From assembly GCA_902782965.1 (NCBI GenBank), contig CACZPG010000127.1, positions 1-5,651 on the forward strand: a stretch of DNA of 5,651 bases, written 5' to 3'. The DNA comes from an uncultured Lachnospiraceae bacterium. GTDB taxonomy: Bacteria > Bacillota > Clostridia > Lachnospirales > Lachnospiraceae. Within the stretch, counting starts at the first letter, position 1, and each line of letters starts with the position of its first letter. The translations under genes and the position numbers were made by a program. The notes under the pieces were generated by a model that worked only from the letters and a program-made list of their open reading frames with translations, had not been told where the DNA came from and searched no databases. Of this stretch, positions 5,332-5,651 are shown in pieces.

Positions 5332-5651
5332 TTATGCAGGATATGTTTTGTTTACTGTATCAGCCTTAGACATATCCACGCCTGTCTGCTGTGCTTCCCT
5401 GTACTTGAAGAATTCCGTAGCAACCTGTGGGAATAATGCATATGAAAGTACATCCTCATCCTGCTGGCTGTACTGTGCGATTTCTGCTCTAAGCTTATCA
5501 AGCTCAGGTTCGATATCATCAGCAGGTCTATGTGTTATAGGAACAGTATCTCCAATAGCCTTTTTCTGAACCTCAGGATTAAAAGGCTTAATTGTCTGAC
5601 CATATTTACCTGAAAGAAGATCCTTTGATTCCTTTGTGATCATCTTGTATC
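5332..5651 (-). CDS. Oxaloacetate decarboxylase alpha subunit / pyruvate carboxylase subunit B type carboxyltransferase, C-terminal part only
   Basis: The gene enters from the right edge; about 106 C-terminal residues are visible and the 5' part is outside the window. The piece belongs to the conserved C-terminal carboxylase (PYC_OADA) domain of OadA/PycB proteins, with YKMITKESKDLLSGKYG, KPFNPEVQKKAIG, an ITHRPAD segment, and the YALFPQVATEFFKYREAQ block. The full enzyme would move carboxyl groups between oxaloacetate (or pyruvate) and biotin. The internal Met at 5643 is not a start: the codons before it (Tyr-Lys) continue the family pattern in frame. The protein stops at ADTVNKTYPA soon after the domain, with no Ala/Pro linker and no biotinyl AMKM domain, so biotin must be on a separate subunit, as in many Clostridia. 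OadA of a decarboxylase pump is more likely than pyruvate carboxylase, but the fragment alone does not decide. Confidence 0.88.
   Translation of the reverse strand, partial: YKMITKESKDLLSGKYGQTIKPFNPEVQKKAIGDTVPITHRPADDIEPELDKLRAEIAQYSQQDEDVLSYALFPQVATEFFKYREAQQTGVDMSKADTVNKTYPA

Noticed and set aside
5311..5339. TTGACA on the plus strand inside the oadA terminator as a promoter
   Set aside because: There is no -10-like hexamer 16-18 bp downstream, and no plus-strand gene follows; the hexamer is explained by the terminator stem.
1..5651. A novel defence, mobile or CRISPR-type system
   Set aside because: All coding space is filled by recognisable families in an ordinary chromosomal order; there are no spaced direct repeats, transposase or integrase genes, or toxin-antitoxin pairs.

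Overview
The window is a housekeeping stretch from an AT-rich, low-GC Gram-positive bacterium, most likely a Clostridia member close to Lachnospiraceae (Butyrivibrio/Roseburia type). The clues are the neighbourhood itself (a BaiN/HI0933-type flavoprotein, cytidylate kinase and IspH running into a probable ribosomal protein S1 domain), the oxaloacetate decarboxylase alpha-type protein that ends without a biotin domain, and strong Gram-positive style ribosome binding sites. The genus is an inference; no rRNA is present. Every convincing gene lies on the minus strand, so transcription runs from high to low coordinates.

In the order of transcription: (1) 5651-5332, the C-terminal end of an OadA/PycB-type carboxyltransferase, closed by a strong intrinsic terminator (5320-5281). 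(2) 5283-5155, a non-coding gap with a second long hairpin-forming inverted repeat and a candidate promoter. (3) 5154-3808, a BaiN/HI0933-family FAD enzyme, followed after 22 bases by (4) 3785-2775, a CPBP (CAAX-protease/bacteriocin-processing) intramembrane metalloprotease; these two look like one operon. (5) A near-consensus extended -10 promoter (2757-2729) just past the protease stop, then (6) 2627-1653, a secreted polysaccharide deacetylase with a Big2-like domain before a NodB catalytic domain. (7) 1580-924, cytidylate kinase (cmk). (8) 868-1, IspH (LytB), whose reading frame stays open through the window edge beyond the normal end of IspH, as expected for the IspH-ribosomal protein S1 fusion of Clostridia.

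Functionally, cmk (CDP/dCDP supply), ispH (last step of the MEP isoprenoid pathway) and the likely S1 domain form a growth-related block. The flavoprotein commonly sits directly upstream of that block in related genomes; here the CPBP protease and the deacetylase lie between them. No terminator is visible between the deacetylase and cmk, so the strong deacetylase promoter may also drive cmk-ispH(-rpsA).

I see no mobile element, CRISPR array, tRNA, rRNA or defence-type system. The points most worth a second look are the IspH-S1 junction, which carries a near-perfect internal Shine-Dalgarno sequence before an in-frame ATG, and the two tandem hairpins after oadA, whose G-U pairs show which strand is the RNA.
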